A stretch of 64,000 bases of DNA from Pseudomonas sp. HAR-UPW-AIA-41 (GCF_002304225.1 NZ_NSLB01000003.1:62001-126000); one strand, 5' to 3'; positions 7,635 through 17,005 are shown, counted from the first letter of the stretch. Notes: generated from the letters alone by a model not told the origin. A program made the numbers and translations.

Positions 7635-8978
7635 ATGCAGTCCCGGACATTGTCCCCTCGTACGTTCTATCGCTTTACTCGCTGCCTGTTTCAGTCGCTG
7701 CTCGTGTCTCTGTGTTGCCTGTTATCAGTGCAGGCTGCGCCTGCCGTAACCCTCAAGGCGCCCAGGCCGGTGGTTTGGCAGGAATTTCTCGGCGTGAATG
7801 CCCATTCATTGTGGTTTTCCGAATCTGCCTATCGTACGCAACTGAGTAAATGGCGATCGCTTGGGTTGCGCTGGGTGCGGGTAGATCTGCACTGGGATCG
7901 CCTTGAGCCGGCTCCCGGGCAGTGGCGCTTGGCGGAGTTGGATCGCCTCGTCAGCGTAATGCAGGAGCAAAGTATTAGTCCGCTCATGTATCTGGTGGGC
8001 TCGGCTCCATTTGCCAGCAGCGCTCCGGCGGGTGTGCCCAATGTCGATCAGTATCCGCCGGTTTCTGCTGAGCTATTTGCAGATCGAATGGGGCTGCTGG
8101 CCAGTCGCTACCCGACTGTGAAGGCCTGGCAGGTGTGGAATGAGCCGAATCTGCCGTCATTCTGGCAGCCGATGGAGGATCCGCAGGCTTATGCGCGACT
8201 GCTGGAGCCCAGCTTGGCAAGGTTGACCGCTGCAAACCCGGCTGCTCAGCGTGTTCATGGAGGCTATGCCTATTACAGCCAGATGCCAGTGAGGGGTGGG
8301 TTGATGCTGCAGGCGCTGAAGGATCAGGGACAGATTCGTCGCGACAGTGTGGTGGCCTATCACCCTTACAGTCTGTCGCCGGAGGGGGATCGGCCTGAGG
8401 AAATGGACTTTGTGCAGTACGCTTCCACCTTGAATCAGTACCTTCGCCAAGCCGGTACCGGCGGCATTTGGGCAACAGAGTTTGGCTGGTCCAGTTATGC
8501 CGGGCCGGTTGAGTGGCAGCCCCTGATTGGAGAGCAGGGGCAGGCTGACTTTTTGCTGAAGCGTCTCTCGCTCATGAGTGCGCTGGATTTCGACAAAGTC
8601 TTCTTGTTCGCCCTGAGCGATCTGGATGCGCGGGCTACCACGCGTGATCAGAAATACGGTCTGTTACGCCTCGACGGCACAGAGAAACCTGCATTTGTGG
8701 CGCTCAAACGCTATTTGCAGATTGCAGGTGCTCGACTCACGCCGCTGACGCCGCCGGCATTTGCGGATGCCCCGGCTGGCATGTTGAGCATGGCTTGGCG
8801 GCGTGCTGATGGAAAGAACCTGTGGCTTTTCTGGTCTCAAGTACCAGGCGTCGTCACGCTGCCCTTGCCGGTTGCCGGTCGGCTGTATAACCCGTTGCAG
8901 GGTAGTGCGCGAGATATTGCCCCTGGTTCCAGGGCGGCGATTCCAGTTGAACGAGAATTGCAGATGCTGGTTTGGTAG
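7635..8978 (+). CDS. Secreted GH39-like glycoside hydrolase (PslG-like fold)
   Basis: A 447-residue exported protein; the signal peptide ends near VQA-APA. The body is a (beta/alpha)8 glycosidase: LRWVRVDLHWDRLEPAPGQW near the N-terminus, WQVWNEPN with the acid/base Glu170, and IWATEFGWSSY with the nucleophile Glu282, the layout of clan GH-A family 39-like enzymes such as PslG. The C-terminal 70 residues form a beta-domain. ATG 7635 follows GGAGAG by five bases. Codon use and the flanking DNA are more AT-rich than in neighbouring genes, suggesting acquisition. No psl-like polysaccharide genes lie nearby, so the target glycan is unknown. Confidence 0.82.
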   Translation: MQSRTLSPRTFYRFTRCLFQSLLVSLCCLLSVQAAPAVTLKAPRPVVWQEFLGVNAHSLWFSESAYRTQLSKWRSLGLRWVRVDLHWDRLEPAPGQWRLAELDRLVSVMQEQSISPLMYLVGSAPFASSAPAGVPNVDQYPPVSAELFADRMGLLASRYPTVKAWQVWNEPNLPSFWQPMEDPQAYARLLEPSLARLTAANPAAQRVHGGYAYYSQMPVRGGLMLQALKDQGQIRRDSVVAYHPYSLSPEGDRPEEMDFVQYASTLNQYLRQAGTGGIWATEFGWSSYAGPVEWQPLIGEQGQADFLLKRLSLMSALDFDKVFLFALSDLDARATTRDQKYGLLRLDGTEKPAFVALKRYLQIAGARLTPLTPPAFADAPAGMLSMAWRRADGKNLWLFWSQVPGVVTLPLPVAGRLYNPLQGSARDIAPGSRAAIPVERELQMLVW

Positions 8979-9321
8979 TCCTGGCTGTATGGCTATTTTA
9001 AGTCGGCACCTGTCAAGAATAATTAACCCCCGGATCGGTGTTTCATTAATTAAATCTATATAAAACAAGGTGATGGACGAGTGCGTAGTTTAGGCTGCAC
9101 TGCTCGTTCATCGGCTTTGTGCAGAAAATCATTTCAATTGTTTGACATATTTTACGCATCTGCGAGACTGCGCCCCCCTGGGGTGTGTCGGGCACGGTAC
9201 CGCTGATGGCGCCCCCAAAGAGCATAAGAAAAACGTTGCCGGCTTAGGTTGAAATGCCCCCAGCACGCGGGATGGTGCGGGGCAGTCAATCGGCGGGCCA
9301 GAGCCTTTGGAACATAGAGCG
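8979..9321. other. 343-base intergenic region, AT-rich, before the symporter gene
   Basis: No coding frame is convincing here. The first 100 bases are AT-rich (CATTAATTAAATCTATATAAAAC). A TTGACA at 9142-9147 could be a -35 element, but the sequence 17 bases further on (AGACTG) is a poor -10. A run of C-rich motifs (CGCCCCCCTGGGG, GCGCCCCC, TGCCCCC) precedes the symporter gene. It probably holds that gene's promoter and any control site. Confidence 0.5.
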
Positions 9322-10764
9322 ATGTTGATCTGGTTTGTTGTGCTGTATCTGCTGGTTACCGTTGGGATCGGCGTTTATGCATCCACTCGGGTGCACAACT
9401 CCAAGGACTTCGCGGCCGGTGGCCGTAGCATGGGATTCCCGATCGTGGCGGCGATGGTGTTCGCCACCTGGTTCGGCTCCGAAGCGGTGCTGGGCATTCC
9501 GGCGACGTTTATCGAAGAGGGTTTTGCCGGCATCGTCGAGGACCCGTTTGGCTCCTTCGGCTGCCTGATGCTGGTTGGCCTGATCATTGCCCGCCCGTTG
9601 TACCGTCTGAACCTGCTCACCATCGGTGACTATTTCCGCAAGCGCTTCGGGCCAAATGTGGAGCTGATCATTTCGCTGGTGATCATCGCCTCCTATCTAG
9701 GCTGGATCGCCGCCCAGCTGACGGCTCTTGGCCTGGTATTCAACGTGCTTTCCGACGGTGCCATCAGCACTACGCAGGGCATGCTCCTCGGTACTGGCAT
9801 CGTCCTGATCTACACGCTGTTTGGCGGTATGTGGTCGGTCGCGCTGACTGACACCTTCCAGATGGGCATCATTGTCATCGGTCTGATCTACCTGACCTGG
9901 CTGATCGGTGACATGGCCGGTGGTGCCGATGTGGTCATCGCCCATGCCGCCGATGCCGGCAAGTTCACCTTCATGCACAGCTTCGAGCCCAAAGACGTCG
10001 TGGCCTTCATTGGTGCCGCGGTGACCATGATGCTCGGTTCTATTCCGCAGCAGGACGTGTATGCCCGTGTGATGTCGGCCAAGACCGAGAACATCGCCGC
10101 GCGTGCTTCGATGTTCGGGGCCGCCTTTTATCTCTGCTTCTGCATGCTGCCGATCTTTCTGACCTACGCCGCGTCGATGATCGATCCGCAGATGGTGCAG
10201 CGCTGGTTGGCAGAAGATTCGCAGATGATCCTGCCGCACCTGATCCTCGAGCGCACGCCGCTGTTCGCCCAGATTATGTTCTTCGGCGCGCTGCTGTCGG
10301 CGATCATGTCCACCGCTTCGGGTACCCTGCTGGCGCCGTCGGTAACCTTTACCGAAAACGTGCTCAAGCGCTTCCTGCCGGCGATGAAGGATCACCAGTT
10401 CCTGCGCGCCATGCGCCTGAGCATCGTGGCCTTCACCATCTTCACCTGTGCCTTCGCCCTCTACTCGGATGCCAGCATCTACGAGATGGTCGGTAACGCC
10501 TACAAGGTGACTCTGGTCGCCGCTGTGGTACCTCTGCTTGCTGGTCTTTTCTGGAAGCGTGCGACCACCCAGGGTGCCCTGATGGCCATCGGTTTCGGCC
10601 TGTTGTCCTGGATCTACCTGGAAGTGACGTTGACCGAAGAAGCCTTCTGGCCGCCGCAACTGGCAGGTCTGCTGTTCAGCTTGGCGGGCATGCTGATCGG
10701 CAGTCTGGCTCCGCAGTGGGGCGGGAGTCGTGCGCTGGAGGTAAAGGCTGAAACCAGCTTCTAA
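9322..10764 (+). CDS. Sodium:solute symporter (SSS family)
   Basis: 480 residues with about 13 hydrophobic helices. The family pattern is clear: FAAGGRSMGFPIVAAMVFATWFGSE in helix 1 and the following loop, YTLFGGMWSVALTDTFQ, and the Na2-site region LLSAIMSTASGTLLAPS. Substrate cannot be read from sequence; the closest remembered types are the Pseudomonas guanidino-compound/polyol-type symporters. ATG 9322 was preferred to a TTG at 9307, though neither has a strong ribosome site. Monocistronic: a long gap lies upstream and a strong terminator follows. Confidence 0.87.
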   Translation: MLIWFVVLYLLVTVGIGVYASTRVHNSKDFAAGGRSMGFPIVAAMVFATWFGSEAVLGIPATFIEEGFAGIVEDPFGSFGCLMLVGLIIARPLYRLNLLTIGDYFRKRFGPNVELIISLVIIASYLGWIAAQLTALGLVFNVLSDGAISTTQGMLLGTGIVLIYTLFGGMWSVALTDTFQMGIIVIGLIYLTWLIGDMAGGADVVIAHAADAGKFTFMHSFEPKDVVAFIGAAVTMMLGSIPQQDVYARVMSAKTENIAARASMFGAAFYLCFCMLPIFLTYAASMIDPQMVQRWLAEDSQMILPHLILERTPLFAQIMFFGALLSAIMSTASGTLLAPSVTFTENVLKRFLPAMKDHQFLRAMRLSIVAFTIFTCAFALYSDASIYEMVGNAYKVTLVAAVVPLLAGLFWKRATTQGALMAIGFGLLSWIYLEVTLTEEAFWPPQLAGLLFSLAGMLIGSLAPQWGGSRALEVKAETSF

Positions 10765-10784
10765 GCGTTCTACTGGCTTGATGC

Positions 10785-10816
10785 AGTGGCCCGGCTTGTC
10801 CGGGCCACTTTCGTTT
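10785..10816 (+). terminator. Terminator after the symporter gene
   Basis: Stem AGTGGCCCGG / CCGGGCCACT with loop CTTGT, followed by TTCGTTT. It also lies just beyond the end of the convergent esterase gene and could serve both. Confidence 0.8.
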
Positions 10817-11693
10817 AGGGCTGCAGATGTTTCTGAAGACCGGCGTCGAGGCTGGCGATAAAGGTCTCGACTTGACGGGTATAGACGTTATCCAAACCCA
10901 GTTCATGGTTGATCGCCTTGTGCGACAGGGGCTGTGGCAAGACTTCAGCGCGACTGCCCAGGCGCCGCATGGCGTTGGCGAAGGTCCTGGCTGCTGTACA
11001 CGGCTGATCTTTGCGCTGGCTGGAGCATACAGCCAGTATTGGCGGCATCCCTTTCTGCAGTTGATGCAGGGGCGATAGCTGGCGCCAATAGGCAGGATCA
11101 TTGCCGAAGGCTTGATCATAGAAGCGGTAGTGGGGTTTGCGCATGACCGCCGGCAGGTCTAGTACGGCGCTGTCGAGCAGGACGGTACCGCGCCAGGGTT
11201 GGATGCCCTGACGGGTGCTGGACCCGATGTCGGCATTGAGCAGGGCAACCAGGTGGGCGCCGGCGGAATGCCCGAGCAGCACCATCTGCGCCGGATCGCC
11301 GCCCCATTGCTGGGCATGTTGCTGCGTATGTTGTAGCGCCAGGCGCAAGTCGGCCAGTTGCTCCGCTACCGAGGTATCTGGCAGTAGACGGTAGTTCACC
11401 GAAACCAGCACAAAACCTTTGGGCTGCCAGCGCGCCGCCTTGTTGTCGATGACGCCTTCGTTGCGTTTATCGCCGGTGCGCCAGGCGCCGCCGTGGACCA
11501 TCCACAGAATGGGGGCTGGCCCTGTGCTGGCGGGGCGATAGATATCCATGCGCTGGCGTGGGTCATCGCCATAAGCGCTTTCCAATGGCGTTTTCTTGTC
11601 TGCGCGCCGTTCCGCGAGCCAGTCACGCAGCGGTCCTGCCTGGGCGCTCTGGGCGGTCAGCAGGGCGCACAGGGTAAGCAGTGGCCAGCGCAT
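10815..11693 (-). CDS. Exported alpha/beta hydrolase (esterase/lipase, HSL-like)
   Basis: 292 residues with a signal peptide (MRWPLLTLCALLTAQSAQA). The oxyanion-hole motif HGGAW (67-71) and the nucleophile elbow GHSAGA (Ser143) are those of the COG0657-type carboxylesterases; the catalytic His is probably in PLSHKAINHE. The start follows AAGGAG by six bases. Likely periplasmic or secreted; substrate unknown. It stands alone, convergent with the symporter and separated from yifB by about 120 bases less the regulatory gap. Confidence 0.86.
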   Translation of the reverse strand: MRWPLLTLCALLTAQSAQAGPLRDWLAERRADKKTPLESAYGDDPRQRMDIYRPASTGPAPILWMVHGGAWRTGDKRNEGVIDNKAARWQPKGFVLVSVNYRLLPDTSVAEQLADLRLALQHTQQHAQQWGGDPAQMVLLGHSAGAHLVALLNADIGSSTRQGIQPWRGTVLLDSAVLDLPAVMRKPHYRFYDQAFGNDPAYWRQLSPLHQLQKGMPPILAVCSSQRKDQPCTAARTFANAMRRLGSRAEVLPQPLSHKAINHELGLDNVYTRQVETFIASLDAGLQKHLQP

Positions 11694-11724
11694 GACGGTC
11701 TCCTTTAGTCGCTAGGGTGTCTGT

Positions 11725-13227
11725 TCAGCTGTGCATCGAGTTGGTGGGGCGGTACTGCAAGGCTTCGGCCAGATGCGTACGTTGGATCTGGTGTTGCTGC
11801 TGCAGATCGGCCAAGGTGCGCGCTACCTTCATGACCCGGTGGGCGGCGCGCAGTGACAGGCCGAGACGCTCGCAGGCATTTTCCAGCCAGTGCTGATCAT
11901 CCGTGAGCAGCGCGCAGTGCTGGCGCAGGCCGGTCAAATCGAGCAGGGCGTTAGCGCAGCCTTGGCGGGCGAGCTGTCGATGTCGGGCCTCGACGACTTG
12001 AAGTGCCGCCTCGGCGCTGCTCGGCCCTTGGTTCGGGAGAGGTTGCAGCGAGGTGGTCTCACGGGCCACGCTCAGATGCAGGTCGATGCGGTCTAGCAGC
12101 GGGCCGGACAGCTTGCTGCGATAACGCTGGATCTGCTCCGGCGTGCAGCGGCAGCGCCCGCTGGGGTCGCCGAGATAGCCGCAAGGGCAGGGGTTCATCG
12201 CCGCCACCAGCTGGAAGCGGGCCGGGAAACGCACCTTGTCGTGAGCACGGGCGATGACGATCTCTCCGGACTCCAGAGGCTCCCGTAATACCTCCAGCAC
12301 CTTGCGGTCGAACTCTGGCAATTCGTCGAGAAACAGCACGCCCTGATGGGCCAGGCTGATTTCGCCGGGCTTTGGCCGGCTGCCACCGCCGACCAGCGCG
12401 GGCCCCGAAGCGCTGTGGTGCGGCTGGCGGAAGGGCCGCTGCGGCCAGACATCCAGCGGGGTATGGCTGGCGATGGAGTGAATGGCTGCGACCTGCAGCG
12501 CTTCTTCTTCATTTAGCGGCGGCAGCAGGCCGGGCAGGCGGCTGGCCAGCAGGGTTTTGCCGGTGCCGGGCGGCCCGGAAAACAGCAGGTTGTGCTGGCC
12601 GGCGGCGGCAATCAGCAAGGCGCGCTTGGCGGCCTGCTGACCCTGCACGTCGGCCAGGTCCGGGTAGGCGGCGCTCTGTTTTTGCAGGCCATTGGCCTGG
12701 TAGGGCGTCAGGGGCGTTTGTCCGCTGAGGTGCGCGGCCAGTTGCAGCAGGTGCTCGACGGCATACACGGTGAGGCCTGAGGCCATGCAGGCTTCCTCGG
12801 CATTGGCCAGGGGCACCACCAGGGCGCGCCCGGCGGCGCGGGCTGCGAGGGCCGCGGGCAGCACGCCCTGCACCGACCGGATTGCGCCGGAGAGGGCCAG
12901 TTCGCCCAGGCATTCCAGCCCGCTCAGGCTGTCGGCGGGCACCTGTCCGCTGGCGGCGAGAATGCCCAGAGCAATGGCCAGATCGAAGCGGCCGCCGTCC
13001 TTGGGCAGATCGGCGGGGGCAAGGCTGAGGGTGATGCGTCGCGGCGGGAAGTCGAAGCCGGCATTGAGGATGGCGCTGCGCACGCGGTCCTTGCTTTCCT
13101 TCACCGCCGTTTCCGGCAGGCCCACCAGTGCCAGGCTGGGCAGGCCATTGGCCAGGTGTGCTTCGACGCTGACCGCCGGGGCTTCAATGCCGACCTGAGC
13201 GCGGCTGTGTACAAGAGCCAGGGACAT
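11725..13227 (-). CDS. comM: YifB/ComM family Mg-chelatase-like AAA+ ATPase
   Basis: 500 residues, the usual length. The N-terminal 200 residues form the Lon-protease-like ChlI domain (GLPSLALVGLPETAVKESKDRV), followed by the AAA+ core with Walker A GPPGTGKTLLASRL, a Walker B region GVLFLDELPEF, and the cysteine motif AAMNPCPCGYLGD. ComM is a hexameric helicase that promotes branch migration during natural transformation. AAGGAG lies six bases before the start. It is transcribed with ubiK upstream. Confidence 0.95.
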   Translation of the reverse strand: MSLALVHSRAQVGIEAPAVSVEAHLANGLPSLALVGLPETAVKESKDRVRSAILNAGFDFPPRRITLSLAPADLPKDGGRFDLAIALGILAASGQVPADSLSGLECLGELALSGAIRSVQGVLPAALAARAAGRALVVPLANAEEACMASGLTVYAVEHLLQLAAHLSGQTPLTPYQANGLQKQSAAYPDLADVQGQQAAKRALLIAAAGQHNLLFSGPPGTGKTLLASRLPGLLPPLNEEEALQVAAIHSIASHTPLDVWPQRPFRQPHHSASGPALVGGGSRPKPGEISLAHQGVLFLDELPEFDRKVLEVLREPLESGEIVIARAHDKVRFPARFQLVAAMNPCPCGYLGDPSGRCRCTPEQIQRYRSKLSGPLLDRIDLHLSVARETTSLQPLPNQGPSSAEAALQVVEARHRQLARQGCANALLDLTGLRQHCALLTDDQHWLENACERLGLSLRAAHRVMKVARTLADLQQQHQIQRTHLAEALQYRPTNSMHS

Positions 13228-13266
13228 CGATCACTCCTTGATCGTCAGTCGCCGGCGCCGGAATGC

Positions 13267-13539
13267 TTACTCGGCGTTGGGCGTGGGCTTTTCTGCCAGG
13301 CGTGCTTCCAGTTCGGCGACCTTGGCTTCCAGGCTTTCCAAGCGCGCGCGGGTGCGGGCAAGCACCACCATCTGGCTGTCGAATTCGTCGCGGCTGACCA
13401 GGTCGAGCTTGCTGAAGGCGCTCTGCATGAGCATTTTCAGCTGGGCTTCCAGTTCGGCGCGCGGCAGCGGCGCGTCGGCACTGAACAGGCGGGCGGCCTG
13501 CTGGCCAAGAACATCAAAAAGGGCTTTGGGCGGCAGCAT
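13267..13539 (-). CDS. ubiK: UbiK, ubiquinone biosynthesis accessory factor (BMFP family)
   Basis: 90 residues, a trimeric coiled-coil protein of the BMFP/YqiC family: MLPPKALFDVLGQQAARLF, then QLKMLMQSAFSKLDLVSRDEFDSQ and a long heptad region VLARTRARLESLEAKVAELEARL. UbiK binds UbiJ and lipid and assists the aerobic ubiquinone biosynthesis complex. The start is at 13539, with CGGAG eight to ten bases upstream; an in-frame start at 13575 would add an unrelated Arg/Pro stretch. Located between comM and glnK, the common Pseudomonas position. Confidence 0.93.
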   Translation of the reverse strand: MLPPKALFDVLGQQAARLFSADAPLPRAELEAQLKMLMQSAFSKLDLVSRDEFDSQMVVLARTRARLESLEAKVAELEARLAEKPTPNAE

Positions 13540-13647
13540 TATGGGACTCCGGGTATCTGGGCGGCAGTGTAGCACGCGACTGCAGGGGCTCGGCCGAGCC
13601 GCTCGCGCCTTGGCCGCACGTTTTTCGAGCGCCTTTGCCGATGCGAG

Positions 13648-13664
13648 TGCATTGTTTTGGTGCG
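13648..13664 (+). promoter_or_regulatory. Putative NtrC binding site upstream of glnK
   Basis: TGCATTGTTTTGGTGCG fits the NtrC consensus TGCACC-N5-GGTGCA at 9 of 12 defined positions with the right spacing. It lies about 80 bases upstream of the sigma-54 promoter, a usual distance for an enhancer-type activator. Confidence 0.55.
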
Positions 13665-13738
13665 CGCGCCGCTGGTCGGGCTGGCCATCACCGCAGGGTT
13701 TTCGCCTAACTGGCTGAATAAATGAGTTTTTTCAGAAC

Positions 13739-13754
13739 TGGCAAGCTTTCTGCT
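13739..13754 (+). promoter_or_regulatory. Putative sigma-54 promoter for glnK-amtB
   Basis: TGGCAAGCTTTCTGCT has GG and GC exactly ten bases apart, as in the -24/-12 consensus TGGCAC-N5-TTGCA/T, with two mismatches. Transcription would start near 13766, leaving a leader of about 180 bases before glnK. The rest of the 407-base gap between ubiK and glnK shows no gene; it also holds a 6-base inverted repeat at 13772-13794. Confidence 0.65.
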
Positions 13755-13771
13755 TTATCACTCTCGACGCG

Positions 13772-13794
13772 TGCACCGATGCAGTTCCGGTGCA
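13772..13794 (+). repeat. Inverted repeat in the glnK leader
   Basis: TGCACC and GGTGCA are separated by 11 bases. The half-sites equal NtrC half-sites, but the spacing is six bases too long and it lies downstream of the predicted start, so it may be a second weak NtrC contact or a leader hairpin. Confidence 0.4.
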
Positions 13795-13895
13795 ACAGGC
13801 GAGGCAAGCCCCGAGTCACGAGCAAGGGGTGTGGTGTGTCGCAGCGGTTGGAGAGGTCGCTGCGGCGCGTTTCCAAAGCCAGACACTGCGCTTAG

Positions 13896-14285
<390 letters not shown>

Positions 14286-14327
14286 GACCCAGTCTCCGAA
14301 CGAACCCCTCGCCCCAGGAGAAACACT

Positions 14328-15644
14328 ATGACTCTGCGTAAATTCGCAGGGCTTGGAGCCCTTTTGTCCCTCGTTACCCCCGGCATCGCCATGGCTGACG
14401 AGGTTGTACTGAATACTGGCGATACCGCATGGATGCTGGTCGCCTCCCTGCTTGTCCTGTTCATGACCATTCCCGGTCTGGCGCTGTTCTACGGCGGCAT
14501 GGTGCGTTCCAAGAACGTCCTGTCGGTGATGATGCAGTGCTTTGCCATTACCGGCCTGATCAGCCTGCTGTGGGTCATCTACGGCTACAGCATGGCGTTC
14601 GACACCACCGGCATGGAGAAGGGTGTTACCAACCTCAACTCCTTCGTTGGCGGCCTGTCCAAGGCCTTCCTCAGTGGCGTTGAGCCGTCCAGCCTGGTGT
14701 ATGCGATTCCGGAAAGCGTGTTCATCGTCTTCCAGATGACCTTCGCCATCATCACCCCGGCTCTGATCGTCGGTGCCTTCGCCGAGCGCATGAAGTTCTC
14801 CGCGATGCTGATCTTCATGGCGGTGTGGTTCACCCTGGTCTATGCCCCGATGTGCCACATGGTCTGGTCCGGTGACGGTGCCTTCCTGTGGGACGAAGGC
14901 GTTCTGGACTTCGCTGGTGGTACCGTGGTGCACATCAACGCCGGTATCGCTGGTCTGGTGGCCTGCCTGGTGCTGGGCAAGCGCAAGGGCTTCCCGACTA
15001 CCGCCATGGCTCCGCACAACCTGGGCTACACCCTGATGGGCGCCGCCATGCTGTGGATCGGCTGGTTCGGTTTCAACGCCGGTTCCGCTGTTGCCGCCAA
15101 CGGCACTGCCGGTATGGCCATGCTGGTGACTCAGATCGCTACCGCCGCCGCTGCTCTGGGCTGGATGTTCGCCGAGTGGCTGACCCACGGTAAGCCGAGC
15201 GCCCTGGGCATCGCCTCCGGTGTGGTTGCCGGTCTGGTGGCCATTACCCCGGCTGCTGGCACTGCTGGCCCGATGGGTGCCATCGTGATCGGTCTGGCTT
15301 CCGGCGTGATCTGCTTCTTCTGCGCCACCAGCCTCAAGCGCAAGCTGGGCTATGACGACTCCCTGGACGCCTTCGGCGTGCACGGCGTGGGCGGTATCGT
15401 CGGTGCCATCCTGACCGGTGTGTTCGCTGCTCCGGTACTGGGCGGTTTCGGCACCGTTGAGGACATCGGTGCTCAGGTCTGGATCCAGTTCATCGGCGTG
15501 CTGTTCACCGTGGTCTACACCGGCGTGGTCACTTACGTGATCCTCAAGGTGCTGGATCTGGTGATGGGCCTGCGCGTGACCGAGGAAGAAGAGACTGTTG
15601 GTCTCGACCTCTCCGAGCACAACGAGCGCGGCTACAACCTGTAA
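14328..15644 (+). CDS. amtB: Ammonium transporter AmtB
   Basis: 438 residues with a signal-like N-terminus (MTLRKFAGLGALLSLVTPGIAMA) and 11 membrane helices. Family signatures include FYGGMVRSKNVLSVMMQ, the first pore histidine in GGTVVHINAGIAGLV and the second in DAFGVHGVGGIVGA. It conducts ammonium into the cell and is gated by GlnK from the gene just upstream. CAGGAGAAACACT precedes the ATG. The C-terminal cytoplasmic tail MGLRVTEEEETVGLDLSEH is the GlnK contact region. Confidence 0.97.
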   Translation: MTLRKFAGLGALLSLVTPGIAMADEVVLNTGDTAWMLVASLLVLFMTIPGLALFYGGMVRSKNVLSVMMQCFAITGLISLLWVIYGYSMAFDTTGMEKGVTNLNSFVGGLSKAFLSGVEPSSLVYAIPESVFIVFQMTFAIITPALIVGAFAERMKFSAMLIFMAVWFTLVYAPMCHMVWSGDGAFLWDEGVLDFAGGTVVHINAGIAGLVACLVLGKRKGFPTTAMAPHNLGYTLMGAAMLWIGWFGFNAGSAVAANGTAGMAMLVTQIATAAAALGWMFAEWLTHGKPSALGIASGVVAGLVAITPAAGTAGPMGAIVIGLASGVICFFCATSLKRKLGYDDSLDAFGVHGVGGIVGAILTGVFAAPVLGGFGTVEDIGAQVWIQFIGVLFTVVYTGVVTYVILKVLDLVMGLRVTEEEETVGLDLSEHNERGYNL

Positions 15645-15660
15645 GCCTCACGCAGTACCC

Positions 15661-15690
15661 AACGCCCGGCTTGCCGGGCGTTGTTCTTTC
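15661..15690 (+). terminator. Terminator after amtB
   Basis: Stem AACGCCCGGC / GCCGGGCGTT with a TT loop, followed by GTTCTTTC, 17 bases past the stop. Confidence 0.8.
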
Positions 15691-15735
15691 TGCGCCGACG
15701 ATGGCGCGATGTGATCCGGTACAAAGGAGTACCTC

Positions 15736-16986
15736 ATGGACAGTACGGCTCTGATTCCCCTGCAGTATGCGCTGGATACTTTCTATTTCCTGATCTGTGG
15801 TGCCCTGGTGATGTGGATGGCGGCAGGCTTTGCCATGCTGGAATCCGGTCTGGTACGGGCGAAGAACACCACCGAGATCCTCACCAAGAATATCGTGCTC
15901 TACGGCCTTGCCTGCGTGATGTACATGCTCTGCGGCTATGCCCTGATGTACGGCGGCGACGCGGGGGGCGTGCTGCCCAATCTGGGCGCGCTGATTGGCG
16001 ATGAGCATGCCGCTGAGGTGGTGGCAGCCGGTGGCGAGGGTGCGCCCTATTACTCCAAACGGGCTGACTTCTTCTTCCAGGTGGTGTTCACCGCGACCTG
16101 CATGTCGATCGTTTCCGGTGCCGTGGCCGAGCGTATGAAACTCTGGGCCTTCCTCGCCTTTGCCGTGGTGATGTGCGCGGTGATCTATCCGGTCGAGGGG
16201 TACTGGGCCTGGGGCGGCGGCTTCCTCAAGACAGCCGGCTTCAAGGACTTCGCCGGCTCCGGCGTGGTGCACCTGGCGGGGGCGACGGCGGCACTGGCCG
16301 GTGTGATCCTGCTCGGCGCGCGCAAGGGCAAGTACGCCGCCAACGGCCAGATCAATGCTTTCCCCGGTGCCAACCTGCCGCTGGCAACCCTGGGTTGCTT
16401 CATCCTCTGGTTCGGCTGGTTCGGTTTCAACGGCGGTTCGCAGCTGAAGATGAGCACCATCAGCGACGCCAACGCCGTGGCCAGCGTCTTCGTCAACACC
16501 AACCTGGCGGCTTGCGGTGGCTTGCTGGCGGCACTGGTGGTGGCCCGCATCCTGTTCGGCAAGGCCGATCTGACCATGATCCTCAACGGCGCACTCGCCG
16601 GGCTGGTGGCCATCACCGCCGAGCCGGCCACGCCGACTGCCGTGCAGGCCAGCCTGATTGGTGCGGTTGCCGGTGTGCTGGTGGTGTTCTGCATCCTGGC
16701 CCTGGACAAGCTGCACCTGGACGATCCGGTCGGTGCCATTTCGGTCCATGGCGTCTCCGGTATCTGGGGCCTGCTGGCGGTGCCGCTGAGCAATCCGGCC
16801 GCCAGCTTCGGGGTTCAGCTGCTGGGCGTGGCCAGCATCTTCACCTGGGTGTTCCTCGCCAGCCTGCTGGTGTGGGGGCTGATCAAGCTGATCATGGGTC
16901 TGCGGGTCAGCGAGGAAGATGAATACGAGGGCGTCGACATTGCCGAGTGCGGCATGGAGGCCTACCCCGAATTCACCCGCAAGTAA
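15736..16986 (+). CDS. Second ammonium transporter of the Amt family
   Basis: 416 residues, related to but clearly different from the AmtB just upstream. It begins without a signal peptide (MDSTALIPLQYALDTFYFLI) and has CGALVMWMAAGFAMLESGLVRAKN, GSGVVHLAGATAALAG and DDPVGAISVHGVSGIWG, so both pore histidines are retained. The C-terminus MGLRVSEEDEYEGVDIAECG matches the PII-contact tail. AAAGGAG lies seven bases before the ATG. It has its own terminator on each side and may be expressed separately or by read-through from glnK-amtB. Confidence 0.93.
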   Translation: MDSTALIPLQYALDTFYFLICGALVMWMAAGFAMLESGLVRAKNTTEILTKNIVLYGLACVMYMLCGYALMYGGDAGGVLPNLGALIGDEHAAEVVAAGGEGAPYYSKRADFFFQVVFTATCMSIVSGAVAERMKLWAFLAFAVVMCAVIYPVEGYWAWGGGFLKTAGFKDFAGSGVVHLAGATAALAGVILLGARKGKYAANGQINAFPGANLPLATLGCFILWFGWFGFNGGSQLKMSTISDANAVASVFVNTNLAACGGLLAALVVARILFGKADLTMILNGALAGLVAITAEPATPTAVQASLIGAVAGVLVVFCILALDKLHLDDPVGAISVHGVSGIWGLLAVPLSNPAASFGVQLLGVASIFTWVFLASLLVWGLIKLIMGLRVSEEDEYEGVDIAECGMEAYPEFTRK

Positions 16987-17005
16987 GGCTCGACCTTGGT
17001 CGCAG

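Noticed and set aside
9142..9170. TTGACA as a sigma-70 promoter for the symporter gene
   Set aside because: The -10 at the right distance (AGACTG) is poor, so it was mentioned but not called as a promoter.
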